From Williamsia deligens (lineage in GTDB: Bacteria; Actinomycetota; Actinomycetes; Mycobacteriales; Mycobacteriaceae), in assembly GCF_024171765.1 (NCBI RefSeq), contig NZ_JAMTCI010000004.1:62001-126000 (forward strand): a stretch of 64,000 nt of DNA, read 5' to 3'. Shown here piece after piece: positions 27,684-37,434 of this stretch. The notes under the pieces are model-generated. The model saw nothing but the letters and a program-made list of their open reading frames with translations, had not been told where the DNA came from and searched no databases. The translations under genes and the position numbers were made by a program. Numbering within the stretch: the stretch's first letter is position 1; the number at the start of each line of letters is the position of its first letter.

Positions 27684-30542
27684 TCAGGCCTCGCTGAACG
27701 CGCTGATCGGCGGGCAGCTGCACACCAGGTTGCGGTCGCCGTAGACGCCGTCGATGCGACGGACCGACGGCCACACCTTGTCCCGTGCACCCGCCGACGG
27801 GCGGCCGTTCGGGAACGCCGCCTGCTCGCGGGTGTAGGGGTGCTCCCACTCCGACACCAGGCACTCCGAGGTGTGCGGAGCCCCGCGCAGCGGGTTGTCG
27901 TCGACGGTGAACGTGCCGTCGGCGACCTGGTCGATCTCGCCCTTGATCGACACCATCGCCTCGCAGAAGGCGTCGATCTCGTCGAGGTTCTCGCTCTCGG
28001 TCGGCTCCACCATGAGGGTCCCGCTGACCGGGAAGCTCATCGTCGGCGCGTGGAACCCGTAGTCCGCCAACCGCTTCGCGACATCGTCGACGGTGACGCC
28101 CGTCGTCTTGGTGATCGGACGCAGGTCCAAGATGCATTCGTGGGCGACCCACCCGTTCTCGCCGGTGTACAGCACCGGGAAGTGGTCGGCGAGACGCCGG
28201 GCGATGTAGTTGGCCGACGCGATGGCGGTGAGCGTCGCCCGACGCAGTCCCTGTGCACCCATCATGCGGATGTAGGCGTAGGTGATCGGCAGGATCGACG
28301 CCGACCCGTAGGGCGCGGCGGAGATCGTCATCGACCCCGGCAGCGCGTCCTCCAGCGGATGGCCGGGCAGGAAGTCCGCGAGGTGTTCCCGGACACCGAT
28401 CGGGCCGACGCCCGGTCCCCCGCCGCCGTGCGGGATGCAGAACGTCTTGTGCAGGTTCAGGTGGCTGACGTCGCCACCGAACTTGCCGGGCCGGGCCACG
28501 CCGACGAGCGCGTTCAGGTTCGCGCCGTCGACGTAGACCTGGCCGCCGGCGTCGTGCACGGCACCGCAGATCTCGGCCACCTCGTGCTCGAACACCCCGT
28601 GGGTGGACGGGTAGGTGATCATGATCGCCGCCAGCGACTCGGCGTGGGTGGCGATCTTCTCCTTGAGGTCCGCGGTGTCCACGTCGCCGTTGGCGCGGCA
28701 CGCGACCACCACGACGCGCATCCCGGCCATCACGGCCGACGCGGCGTTGGTGCCGTGCGCGCTCGACGGGATGAGGCAGATGTCGCGGTTCTCGTCCCCA
28801 CGGCTGAGGTGGTACTTGCGGATCGCCAGCAGACCGGCGTACTCCCCCTGCGAACCGGCGTTGGGCTGCAGGCTGATCCGGTCGTAGCCGGTGATGTCGG
28901 CGAGCCAGTGCTCGAGACGCTCGATCATGGTCCGCATGCCGACGGTGTCCTCGGCCGGCGCGAACGGGTGCAGGTTCGCGATGCCGGGCCAGGTGATCGG
29001 CTCCATCTCGGCGGCGGCGTTGAGCTTCATGGTGCACGAGCCCAGCGGGATCATGCTGCGGTCGAGCGCGATGTCCTTGTCGGACAGGCGACGCAGGTAG
29101 CGCAGCATCGACGTCTCGGTGCGGTAGCGGTGGAACGCCGGGTGCGTCAGGAATTCGGTGGTGCGCTCGGGACCGGGTGCGGGAACACCGCTGTCGGATC
29201 CCGCGGCACCCTCGACCCCGAAGGCGGCGAGGACTCCCGCGACGTGCTCGGCGGTGGTGGTCTCGTCGCACGCGATCCCGACGTGGTCGGCGTCGACACG
29301 GCGCAGGTTGATCCCCGCGTCCCGCTTGGCCGCCTCGATGATCTCGTCCGCGCGACCGGGCACCCGTGCGAGCACGGTGTCGAAAAAGGTGTCGTGGACG
29401 ATCTCGACACCACCGTCGCCCAGTCGTGCAGCGATGCCGGCGGCGTGGGCGTGCGCGCGCCGGGCGATCGCGGTGAGGCCGTCGGGCCCGTGGTAGCTCG
29501 CGTACATCGCGGCGAGCACGGCGAGGAGCACCTGTGCGGTGCAGATGTTGCTGGTCGCCTTCTCGCGGCGGATGTGCTGTTCACGGGTCTGCAGCGACAG
29601 GCGGTACGCGAGGTTGCCGTCGGCGTCCTTGGACACACCGACGAGCCGGCCCGGCAGCTGACGTGCATGTGCGGTGCGCACCGCGAGATACCCGGCGTGG
29701 GGGCCCCCGTAGCCCATCGGGACGCCGAAGCGCTGGGTGGTTCCGAAGCAGGTGTCCGCGCCCTGCTCACCGGGCGGGGTGATCAGGGTGAGCGCCAGCA
29801 GGTCGGCGCCGACCGCGACGAGCGCGTCCCGCTCGTGGGCGGCGGCGATGATCGGTGCGAGGTCCACGACGCGACCCGATGCGCCCGGGACCTGGGTCAG
29901 GACGCCGAAGAAGTCACCGTCGGGCAGGCCCTCGGTGAGATCGGTGCGCACCACCTCGATCCCCAGCGGCTCCGCGCGCGTCTCGATCACCGCGAGGGTC
30001 TGCGGGAAGACGTCGGAGTCGACGACGAACCGCGGGGACTTGTTCTTGGTGGCCCGCCGCAGGAGCGTCATGGCCTCGGCGGCGGCGGTGCCCTCGTCGA
30101 GCATGGACGCGTTGGCGACGTCCATGCCGGTCAGGTCGGAGACCATCGTCTGGAAGTTGAGGAGCGCCTCGAGGCGTCCCTGGCTGATCTCGGGCTGGTA
30201 GGGCGTGTACGCGGTGTACCAGGCGGGGTTCTCGATGATCGAGCGGCGCAGGACGGCCGGGGTGTGGGTGCCGTGGTAGCCGAGGCCGATCATCGACACC
30301 GCTGCGGTGTTCTGCGACGTCAGTGCGGCGAGCTCGGCGAGCGCCTCCACCTCGGTGGCCGCGGGGGGCAGGGACTCGAGCCCGGTGGCGTCCGCGGCGT
30401 CGGCGATCGACGACGGCACCACCCGGGTCGCGAGATCCTCGAGGGTGTCGACACCCAGAGCGCTCAGGATGCGGTCGAGGTCATGCGCGTCGGGACCGAT
30501 GTGGCGATCGGCGAAGACGTCGGAACTGAACTGCTCGGACAC
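27684..30542 (-). CDS. gcvP: glycine dehydrogenase (decarboxylating), P protein
   Basis: 952 residues, the full-length homodimeric type. The P protein decarboxylates glycine with PLP and passes the aminomethyl group to the lipoyl arm of GcvH. The PLP-binding Lys lies in [19 protein letters not shown], and the N-terminal [10 protein letters not shown] and C-terminal ECILDLRP motifs are present. GGGGAGG precedes the GTG start. The leader contains a tandem glycine riboswitch. gcvH is encoded in the same direction about 3.2 kb upstream; gcvT is not in the window. Confidence 0.97.
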   Translation of the reverse strand: MSEQFSSDVFADRHIGPDAHDLDRILSALGVDTLEDLATRVVPSSIADAADATGLESLPPAATEVEALAELAALTSQNTAAVSMIGLGYHGTHTPAVLRRSIIENPAWYTAYTPYQPEISQGRLEALLNFQTMVSDLTGMDVANASMLDEGTAAAEAMTLLRRATKNKSPRFVVDSDVFPQTLAVIETRAEPLGIEVVRTDLTEGLPDGDFFGVLTQVPGASGRVVDLAPIIAAAHERDALVAVGADLLALTLITPPGEQGADTCFGTTQRFGVPMGYGGPHAGYLAVRTAHARQLPGRLVGVSKDADGNLAYRLSLQTREQHIRREKATSNICTAQVLLAVLAAMYASYHGPDGLTAIARRAHAHAAGIAARLGDGGVEIVHDTFFDTVLARVPGRADEIIEAAKRDAGINLRRVDADHVGIACDETTTAEHVAGVLAAFGVEGAAGSDSGVPAPGPERTTEFLTHPAFHRYRTETSMLRYLRRLSDKDIALDRSMIPLGSCTMKLNAAAEMEPITWPGIANLHPFAPAEDTVGMRTMIERLEHWLADITGYDRISLQPNAGSQGEYAGLLAIRKYHLSRGDENRDICLIPSSAHGTNAASAVMAGMRVVVVACRANGDVDTADLKEKIATHAESLAAIMITYPSTHGVFEHEVAEICGAVHDAGGQVYVDGANLNALVGVARPGKFGGDVSHLNLHKTFCIPHGGGGPGVGPIGVREHLADFLPGHPLEDALPGSMTISAAPYGSASILPITYAYIRMMGAQGLRRATLTAIASANYIARRLADHFPVLYTGENGWVAHECILDLRPITKTTGVTVDDVAKRLADYGFHAPTMSFPVSGTLMVEPTESENLDEIDAFCEAMVSIKGEIDQVADGTFTVDDNPLRGAPHTSECLVSEWEHPYTREQAAFPNGRPSAGARDKVWPSVRRIDGVYGDRNLVCSCPPISAFSEA

Positions 30543-30601
30543 GGGTGGGACCTCCCCTGGGTGTGGCCGACGGCGACGCCGGACACCAGCTGGTCCTCCC
30601 C

Positions 30602-30800
30602 CTCTGTCCTGCCCGGTCGAGACGGGCGCCTGAGAGATTGAGCCGCGGAGAGCGGCCTTTCACCGTGGGCGGACGACGCGGGGCGTCGTCACTTTCCAGA
30701 GACGTCGGGGGGCGACACGGTCCTGGGTGCCTGAGAGATTGACGGAGAGGTGTTGCTCCTTCGGCGGTCTCGACCGATCGGGTCGGGACGCTCTCCCATG
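30602..30800 (-). ncRNA. tandem glycine riboswitch
   Basis: The minus-strand leader of gcvP shows two aptamers. The first, about 30797 to 30717, has GGGAGAG (30791-30797), GAAGGAGCAA (30753-30762) and CTCTCAGGC. The second continues to GGACAGAG (30602-30609), with GGTGAAAG and a second CTCTCAGGC. These are the hallmark sequences of gcvT-type glycine aptamers. Binding of glycine normally switches the gene on. It ends about 60 nt before the gcvP start. Confidence 0.92.
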
Positions 30801-30819
30801 CCGCTGCGACGTAGGGGCG

Positions 30820-30825
30820 AGTTTA
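30820..30825 (-). promoter_or_regulatory. -10 box candidate for the gcvP riboswitch transcript
   Basis: TAAACT on the minus strand. Its first three bases are the stop codon of the upstream MerR gene. Initiation about 7 nt on would start the RNA just before the first aptamer. Confidence 0.4.
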
Positions 30826-31461
30826 CCCCGTGCGACGTGCGCGGGTCTTCCGGCGGGCGGCGAGCTCGTCCTCGGGGGCGGTCTCGCTGACCGCGCCGTC
30901 GGCCCGTTCACCCGGGAAGTCGGCGATCGTGCCCGACAGTTCCCGCATCGCGCCGGCCACGGCGATCCCGAACACGCCCTGACCACCCTGCAGGAGGTCG
31001 ACGACCTCTTCGGCCGACGTGCACTCGTAGACCGTGGTGCCGTCGGAGAAGAGGGTGATGCGCGCCAGGTCCTCCACGCCGCGCTGGCGCAGGTGGTCGA
31101 CGGCGACGCGGATGTTCTGCAGCGAGATGCCGGTGTCCAGCAGTCGCTTCACGATCTTCAGGACCAGGATGTCCTTGAATGAGTACAGGCGCTGGCTGCC
31201 GCTGCCCGCCGCACCGCGGATGGACGGCACGACCAGGGAGGTTCGGGCCCAGTAGTCGAGCTGACGGTAGGTGATCCCGGCGATCTGGCAGGCGCTGGGC
31301 ACCCGGTAGCCGACGAGTTCGTCGGGGACGGTGTCATTGGGGAACACCCCCGGGGCGATGTCGTCCAGGGTGCCCTGCTGCGGCCGCTGCAGCGCGTCCG
31401 GCCGGGGCGGGGCGACGACGTCGCCGGAGTCGGGGCCCTGCGTGTGTGGCTCGTCGCCCAC
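30823..31461 (-). CDS. MerR family regulator (Rv1830-like)
   Basis: 212 residues. The MerR helix-turn-helix starts near residue 48 with GYRVPSACQIAGITYRQLDYWARTSLV, followed by the wing GSGSQRLYSFKDILVLKIV and a coiled region LLDTGISLQNIRVAVDHLR. The C-terminal domain TVYECTSAEEVVDLLQGGQGVFGIAV is shared with M. tuberculosis Rv1830, described as McdR/ResR and tied to cell division and antibiotic recovery. The GTG start has AGGAG 6 nt before it. It lies directly upstream of the gcvP riboswitch, as in mycobacteria. Confidence 0.88.
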   Translation of the reverse strand: MGDEPHTQGPDSGDVVAPPRPDALQRPQQGTLDDIAPGVFPNDTVPDELVGYRVPSACQIAGITYRQLDYWARTSLVVPSIRGAAGSGSQRLYSFKDILVLKIVKRLLDTGISLQNIRVAVDHLRQRGVEDLARITLFSDGTTVYECTSAEEVVDLLQGGQGVFGIAVAGAMRELSGTIADFPGERADGAVSETAPEDELAARRKTRARRTG

Positions 31462-31702
31462 GGCGTGCTCCTGGAGATGCTGGGGTCGGTCGCTCGGTGT
31501 GTCTGAGTGGCCGGATGGCAGAACACCATCGATGCAACTCAGGGTACCCCTGTGACCCGACCCTGGGTGGCGTCCCGCGTTTCGCGGGAATCGAGGTCGA
31601 CGGTATGGGCACCGACCGGGCCGATCAACGCGACTCGCCCGCGTCAGAACCCTCGATCTGAGGTACAGGGTGAACCGTGACCCCGGGGAGACGCTTCCGT
31701 GA

Positions 31703-32203
31703 TCAAGCCCCGCCTGATGCCTTGAAGTCGTCGGGCGAGATGGTGTCGAGGAACTCCTTGAACTTCTCCACCTCGTCCTCCTTGACCTCCTCGGAGTCCG
31801 CGGACTCCTCGTCGGGGATGATCAGGCCGGCCTCGGTGAGCACGCCCTCCTCGGCGATGATCGGGACCTCGGCGCGCATCGCGACCGCGACGGCATCCGA
31901 CGGTCGCGCGGAGACACGGACCTCGCCGGTGAAGATCATCTCGGCGTAGAAGGTGCCCTCCTGCATGTCGACGATGCGCACCTCGACCAGTTCCTGGCCG
32001 AAGGCCGTCACGAGGTTGACGATCAGATCGTGCGTGAGCGGACGGGGCGGCTCGACACCCTTCTGCTTCAGCGCGATCGACGCGGCCTCGCTCTGGCCGA
32101 TCCAGATCGGCAGGTAGCGGTCGCCGTCCACCTCGCGGAGGAGCAACACGGGCTGACCCTGCGGGGGTTCCACGCGGATCCCGACGACGTGCATCTCTCC
32201 CAT
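31703..32203 (-). CDS. DUF151 bifunctional nuclease family protein (Rv1829-like)
   Basis: 166 residues of the DUF151/BFN family, with PVLLLREVDGDRYLPIWIGQSEAASIAL near the N-terminus and the core VSARPSDAVAVAMR. Plant members have nuclease activity; the bacterial role is not settled. The start at 32203 gives MGEMHVVGIRVE, matching mycobacterial homologues, and has GGGAG 5 nt upstream; a GTG at 32215 is less likely. The tail is acidic (DEESADSEEVKEDEVEKFKE). It lies between two MerR genes in conserved order. Confidence 0.9.
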   Translation of the reverse strand: MGEMHVVGIRVEPPQGQPVLLLREVDGDRYLPIWIGQSEAASIALKQKGVEPPRPLTHDLIVNLVTAFGQELVEVRIVDMQEGTFYAEMIFTGEVRVSARPSDAVAVAMRAEVPIIAEEGVLTEAGLIIPDEESADSEEVKEDEVEKFKEFLDTISPDDFKASGGA

Positions 32204-32353
32204 GGTCACTCCCACCTGACGGGGGTCGCCTCATGGCCCGGCGACCTGATGTACGACACCGACCGGCGGAGTGAGGACACCACACCGGCCGGTCACGATC
32301 GACGCTACACCCCGCGCTGCGGTGGGACTCGGCGTCGAGAAGGGGCCGACGGG

Positions 32354-33112
32354 TCAGTCGAGGGCGTCGCGCACAGCGGCTTTCACCAGCTGGGTGTGCA
32401 GCGTCACGGTCAGGGCCGCGACCTCCCGGGTGAGCTCCTCGGCACGGTCGCGGGCGCCCGCACCCTTGCTCTTCGCGATGGGGTTGGCGATCTGGGCGAC
32501 CAGGCCCGCCTCGCGGTCCGCGGACACCTTGAAGGCGCGCAGGTGCCGCGCCTCGAGTCCGTAGTCGGCCAGTGCCGCGGCCGCCTCGACGAGACGGACG
32601 GCGTCCTCGTCGAAGAAGCCGCCGGGTCCGGCGGTCAGCAGGCCGGCCGAGAGCAGTTCGGCCACGAACGCACCGTCTGCGCCGGTCCGCTCGACGAGGG
32701 ACTCCCGTGACACGCGTCCACCGGAGCTCTCGAAGTCCATGGCCGGCGCGACCCACGACCGTGCCGAGGACAGCAGGCGCGGCGTACCCGGGTCGACGCG
32801 CTCACCGCGGTCGATCGAGTCGAGCTGATCCTTGATCACCTTCAGCGGCAGATACCTGTCGCGCTGTGCGGTGAGGACGAATCGCAACCGCTCACAGTCG
32901 TCGGAGGTGAACCGGCGGTATCCCGACGGGGACCGTTCGGGGGTGATGAGCCCTTCCGCCTCGAGGAAGCGGATCTTGGAGATGGTGACGTCCGGGAAGT
33001 CCGGCCGGAGTCGGTCCAGGACGGCGCCGATGGACATCGACCCCTCCTGCGGACCCGACCTCGCGCGCGACTCCGGACGGTCGGCCCCGCCACCCGTTGA
33101 TGGCGCGGTCAC
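32354..33112 (-). CDS. MerR family regulator (Rv1828-like)
   Basis: 252 residues. The DNA-binding domain reads [39 protein letters not shown]-type sequence from about residue 26, followed by [21 protein letters not shown]. The C-terminal region ([20 protein letters not shown]) is as in mycobacterial Rv1828, whose structure shows a MerR with an unusual effector domain. The effector is unknown. The GTG start lies 6 nt after the garA stop, so coupling is likely; an internal ATG 25 codons later is possible. Confidence 0.88.
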   Translation of the reverse strand: MTAPSTGGGADRPESRARSGPQEGSMSIGAVLDRLRPDFPDVTISKIRFLEAEGLITPERSPSGYRRFTSDDCERLRFVLTAQRDRYLPLKVIKDQLDSIDRGERVDPGTPRLLSSARSWVAPAMDFESSGGRVSRESLVERTGADGAFVAELLSAGLLTAGPGGFFDEDAVRLVEAAAALADYGLEARHLRAFKVSADREAGLVAQIANPIAKSKGAGARDRAEELTREVAALTVTLHTQLVKAAVRDALD

Positions 33113-33118
33113 CGGCCG

Positions 33119-33577
33119 TTACCCGGCCGCCGACGATCCGTCGCCGGAGGGCCCGCTGAGGAAGACCAGACGGAACTTGCCGATCTGGACCTCGTCACCG
33201 TTGGCCAGCACGGCCGAGTCGACCGGTTCGCGGTTGACGTAGGTGCCGTTCAGGCTGCCCACGTCGACCACCTGGAACTCGCTCTCGGCGAGACGGAACT
33301 CGGCGTGACGCCGGCTCACGGTCACGTCGTCGAGGAAGATGTCGCTGTCGGGATGACGACCCGCGGACGTGGTCGTCTGGTCGAGGAGGAAGCGGGATCC
33401 CGCATTCGGTCCCCGCTTCACCACCAGCAGCGCGGTTCCGGGCGACAGGCGCTCGACAGCGGCCTCGGCGGTGTCGGTCGTCGTCCCGGCGGTCGCGTCG
33501 AGTTCCTTGATGAAATCGGCGCGGAAGACCGACGTCGTCTCCACGGGCGCGTCGTAGTCCTTCTCGTTGTCGCTCAC
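33119..33577 (-). CDS. garA: GarA, FHA-domain metabolic regulator
   Basis: 152 residues. The N-terminal phosphorylation motif ETTSVFRADF lies around residues 13-22, where the two threonines are targets of PknG and PknB in mycobacteria. A C-terminal FHA domain follows (SAGRHPDSDIFLDDVTVSRRH, GSLNGTYVNREP). Unphosphorylated GarA binds 2-oxoglutarate decarboxylase, NAD-glutamate dehydrogenase and glutamate synthase to steer 2-oxoglutarate flux. The GTG start is set by AAGGAG 6 nt upstream and by the mycobacterial N-terminus. It is located next to gcvH, as in Rv1826-Rv1827. Confidence 0.95.
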   Translation of the reverse strand: MSDNEKDYDAPVETTSVFRADFIKELDATAGTTTDTAEAAVERLSPGTALLVVKRGPNAGSRFLLDQTTTSAGRHPDSDIFLDDVTVSRRHAEFRLAESEFQVVDVGSLNGTYVNREPVDSAVLANGDEVQIGKFRLVFLSGPSGDGSSAAG

Positions 33578-33675
33578 CAACCACTCCTTCTCGAGTCTGT
33601 CGTGCCCCCTCGGGGGGCAGGTCGCGCGTGTGCGATCGACGGTGACGACGTCGATCGCGGATGTCCGCCACATGG

Positions 33676-33702
33676 TGTCCCCGGCGGTGGCCGGCGGGGA
33701 CA
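33676..33702. terminator. hairpin between gcvH and garA
   Basis: Two 12-bp arms with one G-G mismatch (outer bases TGTCCCCG / CGGGGACA) around a 3-nt loop. They lie in the 211-bp gap downstream of gcvH and upstream of garA on the minus strand. It may attenuate read-through or mark a processing site. There is no T-tract. Confidence 0.4.
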
Positions 33703-33788
33703 CACGCCGCCGTCGGGGACGGCGTGCGCGAGGGTCCACCGGGGTCCGCTCTGCCCATGTGACCGTACCCTGCCGGGCGGTCAGCACA

Positions 33789-34193
33789 TCAGCTGTCGAT
33801 CACCTTGCGGTAGGCGTCCGCGTCGAGCAGGTCGGCGAGGACCGCGTCGAGATCCGTGCCGTCGGCGACGTCGATCTCGATGAGCCAGCCGTCGCCGTAG
33901 GGCGAGGAGTTCACCAGCTCGGGTGTGCCGTCGAGGGCGTCGTTGGCCGCGGCCACCGAACCGGCCAACGGGCCGTAGATGTCGGAGACGCTCTTGGTCG
34001 ACTCGACCTCGGCGAACGACTCCCCCGCGGTGACCTCGTCGTCCACGGCGGGCAGCTGCACGAACACGACGTCACCCAGTTGATCCTGGGCGTACGCGGT
34101 GATCCCTACCCGGACCCGACCCGGGGCGACCTGCTCGATCCACTCGTGTTCGACGGTGTACCGCAGGTTTTCGGGGACATCGATCTCGCTCAC
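33789..34193 (-). CDS. gcvH: glycine cleavage system H protein
   Basis: 134 residues. GcvH carries the lipoyl arm that shuttles the aminomethyl group between P, T and L proteins. The lipoylation site is the Lys in VESTKSVSDIYGP, and the typical start YTVEHEWIEQ is present. The GTG has a -10-like TAGGGT 7 nt before it, which suggests a leaderless transcript separate from pgsA2. It works with GcvP, encoded downstream behind the glycine riboswitch. Confidence 0.95.
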   Translation of the reverse strand: MSEIDVPENLRYTVEHEWIEQVAPGRVRVGITAYAQDQLGDVVFVQLPAVDDEVTAGESFAEVESTKSVSDIYGPLAGSVAAANDALDGTPELVNSSPYGDGWLIEIDVADGTDLDAVLADLLDADAYRKVIDS

Positions 34194-34200
34194 GCCGTGA

Positions 34201-34206
34201 ACCCTA
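34201..34206 (-). promoter_or_regulatory. -10 box of leaderless promoter (gcvH)
   Basis: TAGGGT on the minus strand, 7 nt before the GTG at 34193. It overlaps the end of the upstream phosphatidyltransferase gene. Confidence 0.5.
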
Positions 34207-34821
34207 TCGTGCCCGTGGCACCTGTCGGACCACGAGCGCCACCTGCCACCAGTACTGCGCGAACGACCACACGTACATCCCCGCGCCCCAGATGAGGAAC
34301 GCCCAGCCGATGGGGTGCAGGACGTCGCCGAGCACGTTGTCGATCTGTCCCCCGAGCACGAACGGGAAGCCGTACATGAGGGAGAACGTCGCCGCCTTGC
34401 CGACGTAGGTGGTCGGCAGGGCCGTCAGTCCGCGGGTGCGCAGGATCGGCACCGCGAGCAGCAACAACAGGTCTCGGCCGAGGAGGATCCCGATGATCCA
34501 CCAGGGCACGATGTCCCGCAGACCCAGGCAGATCGGGATGACGATCATGTAGAGACGATCGGCCGCGGGGTCCAGGAGAGCGCCCAGCGACGACGACTGA
34601 TCCAACAGCCGGGCGAGCTTCCCGTCGGCCCAGTCGGACGCACCCGACACCAGCAGGAGCACGAACGACCACCCGTAGGCGTGCTCGAACACCAACAGCC
34701 ACACGAAGACCGGGACCAGGACCAGTCGCATCAGACTCAGTGCGTTCGGGACGGTCACGATCCGGTCGGTCATGACCGGCTCGGCCGATCGGGGTGCGCT
34801 GGTGGAGCCGTCGGGGTCCAT
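34204..34821 (-). CDS. pgsA2: CDP-alcohol phosphatidyltransferase (PgsA2-like)
   Basis: 205 residues with several membrane helices and the complete CDP-OH-P signature DG-x2-AR-x8-G-x3-D-x3-D (DWADGKLARLL then SLGALLDPAADR). Such enzymes exchange CMP of CDP-diacylglycerol for an alcohol such as glycerol 3-phosphate, at the inner membrane. The position after secA2 matches Rv1822 (pgsA2), whose substrate is not firmly known, so it could serve cardiolipin or phosphatidylglycerol synthesis. The genes lying between pgsA2 and gcvH in M. tuberculosis are absent. Confidence 0.87.
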   Translation of the reverse strand: MDPDGSTSAPRSAEPVMTDRIVTVPNALSLMRLVLVPVFVWLLVFEHAYGWSFVLLLVSGASDWADGKLARLLDQSSSLGALLDPAADRLYMIVIPICLGLRDIVPWWIIGILLGRDLLLLLAVPILRTRGLTALPTTYVGKAATFSLMYGFPFVLGGQIDNVLGDVLHPIGWAFLIWGAGMYVWSFAQYWWQVALVVRQVPRAR

Positions 34822-34884
34822 CGGGTCAGCCTGTCACATCGAAGACGCGACGACGCCGACAGCGGTAAGCCCCGGGGCCGGTCG

Positions 34885-37326
34885 TCAGCGGAAGACGCCG
34901 ATGATGCCCTGCAGCGTCTTGGCGCCGCCGGACGCGAACGGGTTGTCGTGCACCATGTACGTCCACGTCGTGGTGGAGCGCCGCAGGTCGGCACCGTCGA
35001 GGTCGACGCCGTCCGCGGTGATCGTGGCCTCGCGGAACGTGGTGCGCGCCTTGTCCACCGCGTCACCCGGCAGCGACGCGAACGCGTCGAGGATGAGCTT
35101 GTGGAACTCGTCGAGGGGGCTCTGCCGCCCGATGGAGCGCAGGTGGATGCTCGCGCGGACGTCGGCGACGAAGGCGAGGTGATCGGCCCATGCGCGATCG
35201 AGGTGGTAGAGCGCGATCTCCCGCGCCGCCTGCACCAGGACCTCGCGCGGCACCGGCTCGGTCGCGACGGCGACGGTGGAGGTGGTGGCCTCCTCCGACG
35301 GTGCGCTGTCGTCGTCGGACGAGGCGCTGTCGGCCGTGTCCGGGGACGCCTTCGCCGCGGCCGTCGCGGTGCCCGTCAGCTCGGCGTAGCGCTCGGGCTC
35401 GCTCTTCTCCAACTCCTCGAGGGCGATCTCGGTGGTCAGCACCTCCATGCGCCGCTTCACGACGATCTCGCGCTGCTGGTTGACGAGCTTGTTGTAGCGC
35501 CAGGTGTTGGCGTGGAGCTCGAGCATGATGCCCTCGGCGACACGCTGCGCCTGCTCGATGAGCTCGACGCCCTTGTCCCCCATGGACCCGTCCTCGTTCT
35601 CGGACTCGGGATCGCGCTTGAAGGACAGGTTCTTGGTGACCACCGGGTCCTGCAAGCTGGAGAAGAACACCGAGCGACCCGGATCCCCCTGACGGCCCGC
35701 GCGACCGCGCAGCTGGTTGTCGAGGCGTTCGGTGTCGTGGCGACCGGTGCCGACCACACACAGCCCGCCGAGTTCGACGATCTGGTCACGGGCGCCGGTG
35801 GACTTCCCGTCCTTCTCGCCGCGGCTGCCGCCGAGCTTGATGTCGGTGCCACGACCGGCCATCTGCGTGGACACGGTCACCGCGTCCAGCGCACCGGCCT
35901 CGGCGATGATCGCCGCCTCCTCCGCGTCGTTCTTCGCGTTGAGCACCACGGTGGACACGCCCGCCCGCTCGAGCAGGTAGGCGAGCTCCTCGGACTCGGC
36001 GACGTCGTGGGTGCCGATGAGCACCGGCTGCCCGGTCTCGTGGACCTCCTTGACGTACTGCACGACGGCCTCGGCCTTGTTGTGCTTGCTGTCGTAGACG
36101 CGGTCGGGCTCGTCGATGCGGATGTTGTCGGTGTTCGACGGGATCTGCGACACGGCCAGGTCGTAGAACTGCCGGAACTGTTCGCCGGCGGCGAGGGCCG
36201 TACCGGTCATCCCGCACACGGTGGGATAGCGGCCGATCAGCGCCTGCACGGTCATGGTGTCGATGACCTCGCCCGAATCGGTCTGCGCGAGGCCCTCTTT
36301 CATCTCGACGGCCGCCTGGAGGCCGTCGGGCCAGCGCTGGAGCTGGGCGACGCGACCACGCGAGGAGTTGATGAGGTGCACGCCGCCGTCGCGGACGATG
36401 TAGTGCACGTCGCGCTCGACGAGGATGTGCGCGTGCATCGCGATGTTGACGTGCACCAGCGTGGTGCCGACGTGCTCCTCGGAGTACAGGTCGATGTCAC
36501 CGAGCTCGGCCTCGACGAACTCGGCACCCTCCTCGGTGAGGAAGACGTTGCGGCCCTCGGTGTCGATCTCGTAGTGGTTCTTGCGCAGCTTGGCGACCGT
36601 GTCGTGGATGACCTTGTCGGGCACCTCGCCGGTGGTCGCACCGGCGAGGATGAGCGGCACCAGGGCCTCGTCGACCAGGACCGAGTCGGCCTCGTCGATG
36701 ATCGCCACGTCCGGCGTCGGGGACACCAGGTTCTCCTCGCGGGTGACCAGCTGGTCGCGCAGGACGTCGAAGCCGACCTCGTTCACCGATGCGTAGGTGA
36801 TGTCGGCGGCGTATGCGGCGCGACGCTCCTCCCGCGTCGAGGACTCTGACACCGATCCCGAGGTGATGTCGAACAGGTCGAAGAGGGGCTTCATCCAGGC
36901 GGCGTCCCGCGTCGCGAGGTAGTCGTTGACGGAGATGACGTGGACCCGTCGGCCGAGCAGGACGTATCCGATCGCCGCGACGGCACCCGAGAGGGTCTTG
37001 CCCTCACCGGTGGCCATCTCGACGATGTCGGCCTCGAGGAGCCGCAGCGCGCCCTGCAGCTGCACGTCGAACGGACGCATGTCGAGCGAACGGTGGGCGC
37101 CCTCGCGGACCAGCGCGATGAACTTCGCGCGATCGGGGCCGGCGGGGTCGCCGATCTCCAGCTTCTCGGCCTCCGCGGCGAAGTCCTCGTCGGCCAGACC
37201 CGCCGCCCACTCGTCGTGGTCGGCCGCCTTCCCGATCAGCGCGACCGACTTCGACTGGTTGCGCGACGACTGCGCCCCCAGGACACGCCACATTCTGTTC
37301 GAGAGCTTGCCCACGTACTCGATCAC
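34885..37326 (-). CDS. secA2: accessory preprotein translocase ATPase SecA2
   Basis: 813 residues. SecA2 is the second SecA of mycolata, exporting a small set of proteins, often without a signal peptide. Walker [12 protein letters not shown] is near residue 107, Walker [16 protein letters not shown] near 210, and the [16 protein letters not shown] and [13 protein letters not shown] helicase motifs follow. It lacks the C-terminal zinc domain of SecA1 and has a reduced helical wing, both SecA2 traits. Residues about 651-690 form an extra acidic Ser/Thr/Ala stretch. The GTG start is poorly spaced from GAGGA; a GTG four codons later is possible. Confidence 0.95.
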   Translation of the reverse strand: MIEYVGKLSNRMWRVLGAQSSRNQSKSVALIGKAADHDEWAAGLADEDFAAEAEKLEIGDPAGPDRAKFIALVREGAHRSLDMRPFDVQLQGALRLLEADIVEMATGEGKTLSGAVAAIGYVLLGRRVHVISVNDYLATRDAAWMKPLFDLFDITSGSVSESSTREERRAAYAADITYASVNEVGFDVLRDQLVTREENLVSPTPDVAIIDEADSVLVDEALVPLILAGATTGEVPDKVIHDTVAKLRKNHYEIDTEGRNVFLTEEGAEFVEAELGDIDLYSEEHVGTTLVHVNIAMHAHILVERDVHYIVRDGGVHLINSSRGRVAQLQRWPDGLQAAVEMKEGLAQTDSGEVIDTMTVQALIGRYPTVCGMTGTALAAGEQFRQFYDLAVSQIPSNTDNIRIDEPDRVYDSKHNKAEAVVQYVKEVHETGQPVLIGTHDVAESEELAYLLERAGVSTVVLNAKNDAEEAAIIAEAGALDAVTVSTQMAGRGTDIKLGGSRGEKDGKSTGARDQIVELGGLCVVGTGRHDTERLDNQLRGRAGRQGDPGRSVFFSSLQDPVVTKNLSFKRDPESENEDGSMGDKGVELIEQAQRVAEGIMLELHANTWRYNKLVNQQREIVVKRRMEVLTTEIALEELEKSEPERYAELTGTATAAAKASPDTADSASSDDDSAPSEEATTSTVAVATEPVPREVLVQAAREIALYHLDRAWADHLAFVADVRASIHLRSIGRQSPLDEFHKLILDAFASLPGDAVDKARTTFREATITADGVDLDGADLRRSTTTWTYMVHDNPFASGGAKTLQGIIGVFR

Positions 37327-37434
37327 TCCTCGTTCCGTGCGCGGGATCCTGCCCGCCCCGCGCCGACGACGCCCCCACGGTACGCGGGGACGGGTACTTC
37401 TCCGTGACGACTCAGCCGGCCGCGCGGAGACCGC

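Noticed and set aside
27840-30641. 933-codon open frame opposite gcvP and the glycine riboswitch
   Set aside because: Antisense to an intact conserved enzyme and a structured RNA; no domain or start site.
34315-36849. 844-codon open frame opposite secA2, pgsA2 and their gap
   Set aside because: Crosses two real genes and their intergenic region with no family features.
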